This document shows positions 1-8,411 of a DNA stretch of 52,971 nt, piece by piece. Origin of the DNA: Borreliella burgdorferi B31 (lineage in GTDB: Bacteria > Spirochaetota > Spirochaetia > Borreliales > Borreliaceae); the NCBI RefSeq assembly GCF_000008685.2, contig NC_000956.1, positions 1 to 52,971 on the forward strand. Reading direction: 5' to 3'. Positions within the stretch are counted from its first letter, which is position 1, and each line of letters begins with the position of its first letter. The notes below the pieces were generated by a model. It searched no databases, was not told the DNA's origin, and worked only from the letters and a program-made list of their open reading frames with translations. The position numbers were made by a program, and so were the translations under genes.

Positions 1-265
1 CAACTTCAGTTTATATTATCAAACGATAAATAAAACATTAAGTACAATAACCCAATATTTCAAAAAAGATGCACATTTTAATAAAAAACTAAAGCTGTTC
101 AACTGCAATTGTTGCACTTGAAATTTTTTATACTAAAATAAAATACAAATAATTATATTAACAAATATCGATTTTTATAAAAAATAAGTAAAAGTAGTCT
201 AGTTTACCTGAGTATTTAAATACTTTTAATTGAGGATGTTTTATTTTAAAAAGGAGTGTAAAACT
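1..265. other. Left terminal region, no gene
   Basis: AT-rich sequence between the left end and the first gene. I see no open frame of note and no recognisable Borrelia telomere box at the end itself. A good ribosome binding site (AAGGAG, about 251-256) belongs to the gene starting at 266. Confidence 0.5.
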
Positions 266-548
266 ATGTCAAAAGCTGTTGACGAAGTATATTGCTATTC
301 TTGTGGCAAGATTTAAAAAAGATGCTGAGATTTGTATTTCTTGCGGAGTCAGAAATAAACAAACCGAAAACTACAATAAACTTATAGTATTTTTACTATG
401 CTTACTTTTTGGTTATTTAGGAGTTCACAGATTTTATGTAGGTAAAATAGGAACTGGTCTATTATACCTATTTACATTTGGATTTTTATATGTTGGAGTT
501 TTAATCGATCTTATTAGAATAACAACAAACAAGTTTAAATGTAATTAA
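266..548 (+). pseudogene. Zinc-ribbon/TM2-domain membrane protein, frameshifted
   Basis: The frame from ATG 266 begins MSKAVDEVYCYSCGKI with a CxxC pair, then stops at a TAA. One frame over, the reading continues KKDAEICISCGVRNKQ, giving the second CxxC of a zinc ribbon, and then a TM2 domain with two membrane segments around LLFGYLGVHRFYVGKIGTG and LLYLFTFGFLYVGVLIDLI. A single lost base in the T/A run near 313-320 explains the break; restoring it gives a protein of about 94 residues. TM2 proteins are small inner-membrane proteins of unknown function. The 89-residue frame from TTG 279 is open but would have an out-of-register N-terminus, so I treat the gene as broken. Confidence 0.75.
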
Positions 549-619
549 AAGGATTCTTTAGTAAATTTTTTATTAGTCTTGTTAAAATTATTTTTTAATT
601 TTTTAAGCACATTTTGTGT

Positions 620-661
620 GAACTGCTATTTCTATAATCTTTGATTTAGAAATAGCAGTTC
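620..661. repeat. Hairpin with 15-bp perfect stem (copy 1 of 3)
   Basis: GAACTGCTATTTCTA (620-634) pairs with TAGAAATAGCAGTTC (647-661) around a 12-base loop. It follows the TM2 pseudogene and could act as a terminator. Nearly the same hairpin occurs inverted at 31717-31760, and a related one at 47673-47705. Confidence 0.75.
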
Positions 662-855
662 ACTAGATAATAATAAAGCTAAAATTAATATTTTAGTATT
701 TAATAATTCTTGAGAAAAGGTAAAATTGGTATATGTTTACTTGTTATAGAAAAATCTATCTTGGTAGGACTTTTAATGTTTAATAAAATAGTGATTAGAT
801 AAACTTGTATATTTACAACAGATTATTTTTGTAGTAAGGTGGGTAAGGAGCATAT
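662..855 (+). promoter_or_regulatory. Upstream region of the first lipoprotein gene
   Basis: Non-coding. It ends in a strong ribosome binding site (AAGGAG, 845-850) before ATG 856. About 160 bases from 710 resemble 48885-49045 in the right arm, where the gene that should follow is missing, so this leader has been duplicated on the plasmid. I could not fix the -35 and -10 boxes. Confidence 0.45.
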
Positions 856-1407
856 ATGAGGATTTTGGTTGGCGTTTTCATAATAGCAGCATTGGCTTTA
901 TTGGGTTGTTATTTGCCTGATAATCAGGAACAAGCTGTTCAAACTTTTTTTGAGAATTCGGAAAGTATTGATATGGGTTCCGATGAGATTGTTACTGAAG
1001 GCATATTTTCTAGTTTAAAATTATATGCGTCTGAACATCGTTTATTGGTTGAGATAAAAAAGACTTTAATTAGTTTAAAAGATCCTAATTATCGTGATGT
1101 ACCCCCAGTGCGTGACTATAATGAGGAGTATTTTAATAAATTCTTTTTAGATTTAGGTTCTGAGCAATCTAAAGACTTGATTAAGTTGTTTGGTAGGGTA
1201 AAAAATGAGCAGAATAATAAATTTAAAAGTGAAGTTTATTGGCTGTATTCATGTATAAGCGAGTTATATTCTCCAGATATTAAGTATTCTGGCGAAGAGG
1301 GGAGCCCTGAGTATGATCGTTTTATGCCTAGACCCACTGCTTATCAACAATATTTAAAAGTGAAGAGAGAAATAGAAAGAAATACAATTAATGGAAAAAT
1401 TTTATGA
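856..1407 (+). CDS. Putative outer-surface lipoprotein (BBQ03-type)
   Basis: 183 residues. An N-terminal signal peptide ends in a lipobox (ALLGC, Cys at residue 18), so the protein should be lipidated and membrane anchored. The mature part is charged and helical with no enzymatic motif that I recognise. ATG 856 has AAGGAG 6-11 bases upstream. The stop overlaps the ATG of the next lipoprotein gene by four bases (ATGA), so the two were probably co-transcribed. By position and sequence I take it to be the gene called BBQ03, annotated as a putative outer-membrane lipoprotein; its function is not known to me. Confidence 0.8.
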   Translation: MRILVGVFIIAALALLGCYLPDNQEQAVQTFFENSESIDMGSDEIVTEGIFSSLKLYASEHRLLVEIKKTLISLKDPNYRDVPPVRDYNEEYFNKFFLDLGSEQSKDLIKLFGRVKNEQNNKFKSEVYWLYSCISELYSPDIKYSGEEGSPEYDRFMPRPTAYQQYLKVKREIERNTINGKIL

Positions 1408-2268
1408 AAAAGAACATATGTATTTTGAATATATTTTTATATATACCATTATTTTATTCATGCTTTTTGACTACACCAAAATCTTCAAAAATCAACAGTA
1501 TCAAAACCGAGGTTTTGGATTTTAAGATAATTGAAGAGGGAAATATTATAAAATATGATAAAAAGCCCATTGAAGAGAGTAATAGCAATATTTGTCTTAC
1601 CTTTAAGGAACCCGAATTAAACGAAATAAAAGAAGGAGAGGCATTTGAAATACTTGCAAGTGGTTATGTTACATGGGCAAAATCTGGTGATTTAAAAGAT
1701 ATAAAAGATAAAAATAACAATTTAATTGAAAATCTTAGAGAGCTTAAGTATTCTTATATTTTTTCACCCATCCGATTCAAAACTTATTCATTGCTTACCT
1801 TTAGCTATACTTAATTATAGCATTAATGACAATAACTATAAAATATTCGGTCAAGAAGTACCTATAGCTAAGATAATAGCATTTGAATCAACTGAAGAGT
1901 TTGAAAACAAATATGAAATCAAAAGTTTAAAACTAAATTCTGAAGAGTCGAATATTGATTTTGAACAAAATAGAACTGGTTTTGCCAAAATCAATTTAAA
2001 AGAAACTTCAAGGGAACCTCAATACATTTATTCATATAATTTTGGGGTTTTTGACAATTCCTTAGTAGATTATTTTAAGCTCTTTTACAAGAAAAGTAAA
2101 TGCAACTATATGCCTGCATATCTTACTATAAAAGATAAACAAACAAATAAAGATAAAACCTACGAAATCATATTAAATCTAAAGCTATTTAATAATACTA
2201 TTAGATTAATATTTAATAAGTATTCAAATTTATCAAAAGAAAAATTAAAACTTTTTACTGATGAATGA
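1404..2268 (+). pseudogene. S2-antigen-like lipoprotein, frameshifted
   Basis: From ATG 1404 the frame gives a lipoprotein signal peptide (lipobox FYSC) and continues to ...ELKYSYIFSPI, then runs into unrelated residues and a stop at 1814. The reading that fits resumes one frame over as DSKLIHCLPLAILNYSIND and ends at 2268 (ELKLFTDE-like end, KLFTDE). An extra C in CCCATCCGATTC (about 1768-1779) explains the shift; removing it restores one protein of about 287 residues. Motifs such as GYVTWAKSGDLKDIKDK look to me like the S2/BBA04 lipoprotein family, from memory. It overlaps the stop of the upstream gene by ATGA. Confidence 0.7.
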
Positions 2269-2743
2269 TAAAAATTGAATAAGAAAAGCAAAGACAAAAA
2301 TTTATCAATTAATGTAAATAAATACAATTCAAAATTGATAAAGTTGTGTGACATATTCGGCATCTCAACTTGTCGATTTAAAAGTATTGATAATAAAAAC
2401 CAATTTTAGCCCTTTTTCAAAGATGTTATTTAATTAATCGGTTTTACTTATTAAGGCTAATATTAAATATTTAGAATATTTAAATTTTCAAGACCGCAAG
2501 TATCAAATATTTATTTCTCAATGGACCGGATTATATTATTATTAAAATAATTAAACTTGTTAAAAATCAATCAAGGATATATAAAACAGATTTTTTAAAA
2601 TATTATAAAACTTTTGATAATAAAAGTATCCTTGTATTATATATAATAATATTTTTAATTAAATAGATAAAATATATTATTGATATTGAATTTGATTAAA
2701 TAATTAAGCATACTAAATACAGAGCCATTCAAGGAGAGTATTT
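2269..2743. other. Intergenic region with P35-family promoter
   Basis: 475 bases without a convincing gene; a short minus-strand frame at 2160-2363 is antisense to the preceding gene and has no support. The last 60 bases hold TTGATA/TTGAAT and TACTAAAT elements, then AAGGAG (2731-2736) just before ATG 2744, consistent with a promoter for the P35-like lipoprotein. Confidence 0.45.
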
Positions 2744-3496
2744 ATGAAATACTATATATGTGTGTGTGTTTTTTTGCTTTTGAATGCTTGCAATTCAGAT
2801 TTTAGCACTAATCAAGAAGATATTAAATATCCATCTGATAAAGAGAAATCAAAATCCAACATGGAAGCAAGCTCTAAAGAAGAAGATCCAAATAAAAAAA
2901 TAAAAAATACACTGCTTAATGATTTAATAAATTTGATAGAAATAGCTAATGAGCATAAAGAAAAATATGAAAAAAGAATGCAAGAAGAACCTTCAGATCA
3001 ATACGGAATATTGGCTTTCCAGGAATTAGACTTGTCCGTTGGAAAAATATCTGAAGACACCCCGCAATCTAAAAAATTTAGAAAAAACACCTATTCTCCC
3101 TTAAGCGCTATTGATGTCAATAAATTAAAAGATCTTTCAGAGATTATAAGAAATTCGGGCCAAATACAAGGTTTATTTAATATTTTCAACAGATTCGGAG
3201 GCATTTTTGACGACTCACTTAATCACGTATATTCTAAAAAAGATATCCTAGGGGGACTAGAAATTTTGGATTTAGATAAACTAAAAAATTCGTTTGAAAA
3301 ATTACTATCTATAAAAGAAACTTTCTCAAAAATGCTAAATCAACTTTTATTAGATTATAAAAATGATAAAGATCATATACGAACAGAGACAAATAAACTT
3401 AAATCTCATACAACTGCACTTTTCGAACAACTTGATAAAAAAGAAGACGAAGCATATGAACCTAAAAATCAGATATTTTCAATAAGTAACCTTTAA
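2744..3496 (+). CDS. P35-family (PF60-like) surface lipoprotein
   Basis: 250 residues with an N-terminal signal peptide and lipobox (LLLNAC, Cys 16), then a charged linker of about 35 residues and a helical domain. The conserved pattern is YGILAF, IDVNKLKDLSEII, SGQ.QG, LDKLKNSFEKLLSIKE and DYKNDKDHIRTETNKLKSH. A full-length paralogue with the same landmarks lies at 47784-48626 but has two stop codons, and a 3' fragment lies at 45531-45670. This family is annotated as antigen P35; members are surface exposed. The start has AAGGAG at proper spacing. This is the only intact copy on the plasmid. Confidence 0.82.
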   Translation: MKYYICVCVFLLLNACNSDFSTNQEDIKYPSDKEKSKSNMEASSKEEDPNKKIKNTLLNDLINLIEIANEHKEKYEKRMQEEPSDQYGILAFQELDLSVGKISEDTPQSKKFRKNTYSPLSAIDVNKLKDLSEIIRNSGQIQGLFNIFNRFGGIFDDSLNHVYSKKDILGGLEILDLDKLKNSFEKLLSIKETFSKMLNQLLLDYKNDKDHIRTETNKLKSHTTALFEQLDKKEDEAYEPKNQIFSISNL

Positions 3497-3581
3497 AAAA
3501 AGATTCAACTCCATATATAAAATTTAAAAATTGTGCTAACATTCATTTATAAAAACTTAATTATTAGGAGGTAATATTAAT

Positions 3582-4108
3582 ATGAAAAAATTTTCACATT
3601 AATATTAATTTTTAGTTTAACAATGCAAATCTTTGCACAAGAGAAACTTGAAAAAGGTGTTGGAGATATTGCAACCGTAATGAAATATGAAAGTAAAAAA
3701 GCAACCATATTAGCACCATTACTTTTGAACATCTTTTTATCTTTAGGAATAGGATCCTTTGTTCAAGGAGATTATATTGGTGGTGGTGCACTACTTGGCT
3801 CTCAAGTGCTTGGAGGAATACTTATAATGGCTGGATACATGACCGGGGATATTGGATTCGTTACAGAAAGCACAGCAACAGTAATAACCGGAGGAGTATT
3901 ATCAGGAATAGGAGGGCTCACAATTGCAGCATCCTACATCACTGGAATTATCATTCCATTTAAATTTGCTAATAGATACAACGCAGACCTTAAAAAAAGA
4001 CTCGGCATTGCACTTGCGGGGCTTGAACCCAATTTTGACATTGGAATAAACGGGGATTCCAACTATCGTTTAAAAAATCCTATTGAATATCAATTTACCT
4101 GGGGTTAA
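3582..4108 (+). pseudogene. P13-family integral membrane protein, signal peptide frameshifted
   Basis: The body encodes a P13-like channel-type protein with three hydrophobic segments (ILAPLLLNIFLSLGIGSFV, GSQVLGGILIMAGYM, VITGGVLSGIGGLTIAAS). The proper ribosome binding site AGGAGG (3568-3573) and ATG 3582 open a different frame that stops at once (MKKFSH then TAA). Adding one A to the six-A run at 3585-3590 would give MKKIFTLILIFSLTMQIFA, a normal signal peptide, in frame with the body. The open frame from ATG 3623 lacks both the signal peptide and a ribosome binding site. A second, more decayed copy of this 5' end is at 49080-49260, minus strand. Confidence 0.75.
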
Positions 4109-4248
4109 GAGAGATTATTAATGCAAATAATCTCTCTTCAAAGCCTACTAAAAAAATTCATTGATACTATTTCGAAATCAAGAATTACATAAATAACTTT
4201 TTGTCTCAATTCACAAAAGTTTTTTAAATTTCACAAGATTTACCTAAA

Positions 4249-4986
4249 CTAAAGTAGTAATAAAAATGAAAAAAGTCCCCCCCAAAAGGGACGCTTTGAT
4301 TGCGACGATAATTGTGGAAGGACAAACGACATCATCCAGCCTAAAATAACAATAGCACCATATATGATAAAAATCAAGTATTTGTTTTTATTCTTTTTTT
4401 TTCTTTTATATTTTTCATATTCATTAATTAGATCTGATAAGACTTCTTTTTTAGTAAAAAAAAGTCTTTCAAGAATATAACACGCTCTTTTAGTATCTTC
4501 TTTACAAAACGTATAAAACTCTTTATTCTTCATAAAAAACCTGATAGACATTTTTTTATTATTTACTTCGGACAAATTTTCTTTTTTTACGTTTAATAAA
4601 TTCTCTTTCAATTGTCTTTGCAAGCCTCTAAATCCTGTTTCTTTAATATTATCTATAGAGATAGCTCCTTCTAAAACCTTTTCATAAACTTTTAAATACA
4701 AATACGCTTGTGTTTTTGCAATTACAAAATGTTTTATAAATTGCTCAAAACTAGAAAAATTATCATATTTGTAAAGTTCTTTTTTTTTAATTTCGTATAA
4801 AATTTTCATTCTTTCAATTTTATTATCAATATCATCTTTTAAATTATATTTTAATTTCTCCTTTAAATTATTGTAATTAATCAAATCCTTATCTTGCATG
4901 TTATCTATATTTGTCAACTCTTTATTCATATGACTGAAAGTCCTACTATTTAAGACTAGCTCTTTTTTGTTGTATTTTTTCCCCAT
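4249..4986 (-). CDS. Resident PF49 partition protein with C-terminal membrane extension
   Basis: 245 residues. The first ~190 match the PF49 family: basic N-terminus, then IKHFVIAKTQAYLYLKVYEKVLEGA, equivalent to DYQLARTQVYIYLKLAKALQAG in the cp32 copy at 25317. PF49 proteins work with PF32 (ParA) in plasmid partition and are thought to bind DNA. Unlike the 186-residue cp32 copy it runs on with KNKNKYLIFIIYGAIVILG, a clear membrane segment, and a tail ending WGGLFSFLLLL. The tail contains a seven-base C/G run at 4277-4283, so a slippage event may have created the extension. It follows PF32 after a gap holding a GC-rich palindrome. Confidence 0.8.
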   Translation of the reverse strand: MGKKYNKKELVLNSRTFSHMNKELTNIDNMQDKDLINYNNLKEKLKYNLKDDIDNKIERMKILYEIKKKELYKYDNFSSFEQFIKHFVIAKTQAYLYLKVYEKVLEGAISIDNIKETGFRGLQRQLKENLLNVKKENLSEVNNKKMSIRFFMKNKEFYTFCKEDTKRACYILERLFFTKKEVLSDLINEYEKYKRKKKNKNKYLIFIIYGAIVILGWMMSFVLPQLSSQSKRPFWGGLFSFLLLL

Positions 4987-5016
4987 CTTATCATCCTATC
5001 TTACTTATAAAAAAGT

Positions 5017-5030
5017 GCGCCGTGCGGCGC
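5017..5030. promoter_or_regulatory. GC-rich inverted repeat between resident PF32 and PF49
   Basis: GCGCCG-TG-CGGCGC in an otherwise very AT-rich plasmid. It sits in the PF32-PF49 gap, the same place where the cp32 cassette has an unrelated 26-bp palindrome (25272-25297). A cassette-specific parS-like site or an operator for PF49 is a reasonable inference. Confidence 0.6.
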
Positions 5031-5068
5031 TGAACGACTCAATAGTTACTAATAATCCATTTCTAAAC

Positions 5069-5830
5069 TTAGAAATGCAAATTAATAATATTTTCTAAAG
5101 TATTTTTTGTTTCCTCATAATATGTTTCTTTTACAGAAGGTTCTAAAAGTTCATTTATAAGAACTTTTACACTATTGTAGTAATGAATTTTTCCCTTTAT
5201 GTAAAAAGAATATTCCTTATAAAGCAGTTCTTCTACATCTTTAAATGTATTTCTATTTTTTAGAAACTGATTTTCTATAATCGAAATATTAAAGCTTTTA
5301 TTTCTAAAATCTTTAATATCATTAATGGTTTGCATTAAAATACTTAAACTTTCTACAGAGAATCTTTCTACTTGAACTGGAATTATTATATAATCTGTAA
5401 CATTCAAAGAATTTTTTAAAATAAAACCCAAGTTGGGTGGGGTGTCAAGTAAGATATAATCAAAATTATAATTTGTAATATTTCTATTCAAAATATTTTC
5501 TAAAAGAAGATCTTTATAATTTAAAATTTCTGAATTAAAATTTTCTAAAATAGGATGAGATGGAATTATAGAAATAAAATCATTAATTTTATTAATACAC
5601 TGTCCAAAATAAACATCTTTTTTTAATAAGCTGTAAGAATTGCATTTATCAATGTTGAAAATATATTTACTAAAATAAGAACTTAAAGAATTCTGTGGAT
5701 CTAAGTCAATCAATAGAACTTTTTTGCTTAAATCTTTTAATATATAAGAAAAAAGTATTGTTAATGTGGTTTTACCTACACCTCCTTTAGGGCTTGCAAT
5801 TGTTATAATGTTTGATTCTTTTCTATCCAT
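5069..5830 (-). CDS. Resident PF32 ParA-type partition ATPase
   Basis: 253 residues, a Walker-type cytoskeletal ATPase that moves or positions plasmid copies at division. Near the N-terminus ASPKGGVGKTTL is the deviant Walker A motif with the signature lysine. LLIDLDPQNSLSSYF follows, and FDYILLDTPPNLGF is the Walker B region. PF32 sequences are the main incompatibility determinant in Borrelia, and this one differs clearly from the cp32 PF32 at 24518, so the plasmid carries two compatible specificities. It starts 28 bases inside the end of the PF50 gene, exactly the arrangement in the cp32 cassette. It looks intact. Confidence 0.92.
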   Translation of the reverse strand: MDRKESNIITIASPKGGVGKTTLTILFSYILKDLSKKVLLIDLDPQNSLSSYFSKYIFNIDKCNSYSLLKKDVYFGQCINKINDFISIIPSHPILENFNSEILNYKDLLLENILNRNITNYNFDYILLDTPPNLGFILKNSLNVTDYIIIPVQVERFSVESLSILMQTINDIKDFRNKSFNISIIENQFLKNRNTFKDVEELLYKEYSFYIKGKIHYYNSVKVLINELLEPSVKETYYEETKNTLENIINLHF

Positions 5831-6339
5831 TTGTTTATTATTCCTTCCTCTTTTATTTTTTTATTGTAAAATTCGTAAACTGTTTTTTCCATGTTTTTTA
5901 TATTTTCTAATGTAAATTTATAGTATTTTGTTTGTTTTTTTTCTTTTCTTAGTAATGTCCATAGGGACTGAACGTAACACTTAATAGATCCTTTTTTAAA
6001 TACATATTCTATGTAATATGCCTTTTTTACTACATATTTTATATTATTATTGCCTATGATAAAAAAAGGTTTCTCGAGATTATCCCAACCGTATTTTATG
6101 CCTAAAAATTTTTCATCTTCTTTTATTGGAAATAGATTGAAAAAATTCCATCCTCCAGTATCATTAAATTTTTGGAAGGTTATCCTAAGACCCTTTCTAG
6201 TAATTTCAAATTTGATTAAATGCTTAAATATTATTGAATAATATGTTTTTTTATTCTCCTTTTCTTCTATTTTATAAAAGAAGATTCTTTTTTTTGTTTT
6301 CTTTTTAAGATTTCTAAATCTTTCTGTAAAGTTGTTCAA
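5803..6339 (-). CDS. Resident PF50 (DUF226) plasmid maintenance protein
   Basis: 178 residues, homologous along its length to the cp32 PF50 at 23976: FPIKEDEKFLGIKYGWDN corresponds to YPIKEGDKFIGIFYGYRK, and KKAYYIEYVFKKGSIKCYVQ to RAYYMEFRFKAGSVFCYFK. The family always sits beside PF32 in Borrelia replication cassettes; its biochemical role is not established. I choose the TTG at 6339 as start: it overlaps the rep stop codon (TTTGA) and has AAAGGAA upstream. The following PF32 gene starts inside this one. Confidence 0.85.
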   Translation of the reverse strand: MNNFTERFRNLKKKTKKRIFFYKIEEKENKKTYYSIIFKHLIKFEITRKGLRITFQKFNDTGGWNFFNLFPIKEDEKFLGIKYGWDNLEKPFFIIGNNNIKYVVKKAYYIEYVFKKGSIKCYVQSLWTLLRKEKKQTKYYKFTLENIKNMEKTVYEFYNKKIKEEGIINKWIEKNQTL

Positions 6340-6590
6340 ATTTTTTTCCTTTTATAATTAGCTAGTAAATCAAATAGAAATGTTTTATTTTGATTTATTT
6401 TCCATTTATTGATGTAAGTGTCTTTAAATTCTCCTACAATTTTGAAGAAATCTGTTTCGTAGTGAGCATTTTGTCTCATGAAGTGAATTTTATTTTTATA
6501 TTTTTTTAGCTTTTTTAAGTAAAACTCTTTTATATCTTTTGTTTGATAGTCGTATTTTAAATGCTTGTTGAAATCTTTGTAATTTATAAA
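6336..6590 (-). pseudogene. Resident rep gene (PF57/62 type), 3' fragment
   Basis: The minus-strand frame from about 6590 reads FINYKDFNKHLKYDYQ and ends FLFDLLANYKRKKI just before PF50, the place of the rep gene in Borrelia cassettes. It has no start of its own. Upstream the frame runs into antisense of cp32 DNA (to 6674), so that longer open frame is an artificial hybrid. The missing 5' part is at 36938-37533, on the same strand beyond the integrated element. The resident replication gene was therefore cut by the integration. Confidence 0.8.
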
Positions 6591-6807
6591 TAACAATGGG
6601 GTTATTATCAAGGCTGGTGGTGGGCCACCAACCGCAATTAATGCATATGCCCTCTCTGATTCATTTACAATCAATTTTGCACCCGAAGATGAACATCAAG
6701 ATCAAGCTAAACATCCCAAACAAGAGTATTCTATTAATTTGATAAAAGTTGCAATTTTTGGCAATAGAGGCCTTGAGAAAACAGTAACACCTGAAGCTGG
6801 TGGTTAA
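6586..6807 (+). pseudogene. DUF228 decoration-type gene, 3' half
   Basis: The frame ending at TAA 6805-6807 reads NNNGVIIKAGGGPPTAINAYALSD and later INLIKVAIFGNRGLEK. This aligns with the end of the paralogue at 6836 (ATINAIALSD..., LIKVAVFGNKAV). It has no start; an in-frame TAA at 6580-6582 lies just outside. The 5' half, with the N-terminal domain, is at 36389-36937. Together they make one protein of about 255 residues interrupted when the circle integrated. Confidence 0.85.
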
Positions 6808-6835
6808 GCCTTGGGCAATAAAAGGAGTTAAACAA

Positions 6836-7411
6836 ATGGCAGACACAACGCAATTATTAAAAGATTATCAAGATAAACGAAGTAAACTTGAAAAGTTTAT
6901 GAAAAATCCCCAGTATGACGCTGGTTTGCTTAGCAATTCTGTAGAGTTTAGAGATAAAAACATACAATTTTTTGCCTCTGGAGGCACTAGAACCAGCAAA
7001 TTTGACAAATTAGAAAATCATCCATTTTCTGGGTATCCATACAAGCGTGGGATAAAAAGAGTTATTCAAGAGGAAAAAGCTGATCAAATTCACTATGAAC
7101 CCCACGTTGAGGCTGGTGGTGAAGATGATTTATACGGAATATGCATTGATATAGATGAGTTTAGCAAAACAGCCACTATTGTTCCGATTACAAATAATTT
7201 TGAGGGTTATTTAGTAGCAAAAGATTCTACGCTTAAAGTAAAAGACAAACTTGTTTTTAATAAAGACGGTGCTCTTGAAAAGGTGACTGGAGCACCACCA
7301 AATAAGGCAACTATTAATGCAATAGCGTTGTCTGATGCAAAACAAATTAGTAACGATGTTTATTTAATAAAAGTAGCAGTATTTGGAAATAAAGCTGTAA
7401 GTAAAAATTAA
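6836..7411 (+). CDS. DUF228 phage head protein (decoration-type paralogue)
   Basis: 191 residues from ATG 6836 (AAGGAG upstream at 6821-6826; the longer frame from 6800 is not needed). It has the family landmarks MKNPQYDAGLLSNSVEFRDKN, GYPYKRG, VEAGGEDDLYGICIDIDEF and VPITNNFEGYLV. Two paralogues flank it in the uninterrupted circle (35819-36385 and the split gene). Three tandem small proteins directly before the capsid gene suggest capsid decoration or head-stabilising roles; that is inference from position. It is the first gene of the long rightward morphogenesis operon. Confidence 0.8.
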   Translation: MADTTQLLKDYQDKRSKLEKFMKNPQYDAGLLSNSVEFRDKNIQFFASGGTRTSKFDKLENHPFSGYPYKRGIKRVIQEEKADQIHYEPHVEAGGEDDLYGICIDIDEFSKTATIVPITNNFEGYLVAKDSTLKVKDKLVFNKDGALEKVTGAPPNKATINAIALSDAKQISNDVYLIKVAVFGNKAVSKN

Positions 7412-7432
7412 TGATATTTGGGAGGATTTAAT

Positions 7433-8392
7433 ATGGAATTATTTGATGAAAATTATTATGCAAAAGCTGTGGCAAATATTATAGGAGAAGTTAAAGATCC
7501 TATAATGTATAAATGGTTTTCGCCTGATCAAATTGAAGATGTTGATCTTCAGATGGGCTACCAAAGAACTGTAAAGTGGGATGCGTTTTTAAATGCTAAT
7601 CCTACAACGATTGCTAATGAGGTTAATACTATTTCAACTATTGGATTTAGTTCTGAAGTGGTAAGACTTAATTACTTAAAATTACAGTACAAATTTAGGC
7701 ACTTAAAGCAGGCGTCTGAAAAATTTTACACTTCAGACTCATATCTTGGTGACATTAATAACAATTTACTTCCTTTCTCTCAAGCCTATAAGCTTGCAAG
7801 TAGCGAGATTATTAAACTTATTAATCACTTTGTACTAACAGGCACTGTTTCAATTCAAAAAGATGGAAAAAATCAAAAACGTCTACTTCCCAATATGTAT
7901 GGACTTCTTAATATGCCACATCAAGTAAAAGAAGAAGTTGCTAGTGGTGATAAAGATAAAATGGATAAAATATTTGAAAAAATTGAGGCGGGACTTTCAA
8001 AGTTAGAGCTAGGAGACGAATTTTCTACACCTATGATGGTAATAGTTGACCCTACAACTTCGCTCAAACTCGTAAAGCCATACGCAGCAGCACAGGGTGC
8101 AGCAAGTAGCTGCGAAAAATGGGAGGATGTTTTGATTCAAACTATCAAGGCTATTAATAATAGAGAAGATGTCTACATTGAAACTTCAAACTTGCTAAAA
8201 CATCAAATACTTATTTACCCATTAAACCCAGAGCTTATTAAGTTTAAACCTAGCAAGTATATGTTACCTACACCAAATGAACAAGTGGATAAAGATTCAA
8301 CTGATATTGCTCATTCATACATTGATTTTGTTTTAGGAGGGTTACTTGCTACTAGAAAAACTATTTTGCAAGTACATATCAAACAAAGTTAA
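7433..8392 (+). CDS. Probable major capsid protein
   Basis: 319 residues from ATG 7433, preceded by GGGAGG. It follows scaffold and decoration genes and precedes neck genes, the usual place of a major capsid protein, and has a fitting size and mixed alpha/beta composition (for example TPMMVIVDPTTSLKLVKPY near residue 205 and YIDFVLGGLLATRK near the end). From memory, the homologous cp32 product is the abundant head protein of phiBB-1. No catalytic motif is seen. Intact here, although the phage as a whole looks defective. Confidence 0.75.
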   Translation: MELFDENYYAKAVANIIGEVKDPIMYKWFSPDQIEDVDLQMGYQRTVKWDAFLNANPTTIANEVNTISTIGFSSEVVRLNYLKLQYKFRHLKQASEKFYTSDSYLGDINNNLLPFSQAYKLASSEIIKLINHFVLTGTVSIQKDGKNQKRLLPNMYGLLNMPHQVKEEVASGDKDKMDKIFEKIEAGLSKLELGDEFSTPMMVIVDPTTSLKLVKPYAAAQGAASSCEKWEDVLIQTIKAINNREDVYIETSNLLKHQILIYPLNPELIKFKPSKYMLPTPNEQVDKDSTDIAHSYIDFVLGGLLATRKTILQVHIKQS

Positions 8393-8411
8393 AAGTATAA
8401 GGTAAGTGAAA

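Noticed and set aside
1..60. Left telomere hairpin
   Set aside because: No TAGTATA-type box or terminal inverted sequence is visible, so I cannot support a telomere feature within the window.
6336..6674. 112-residue minus-strand open frame as a gene
   Set aside because: The first 28 codons are antisense to the phage DUF228 gene and the rest is the rep 3' end, so it is a chance fusion across the integration boundary.
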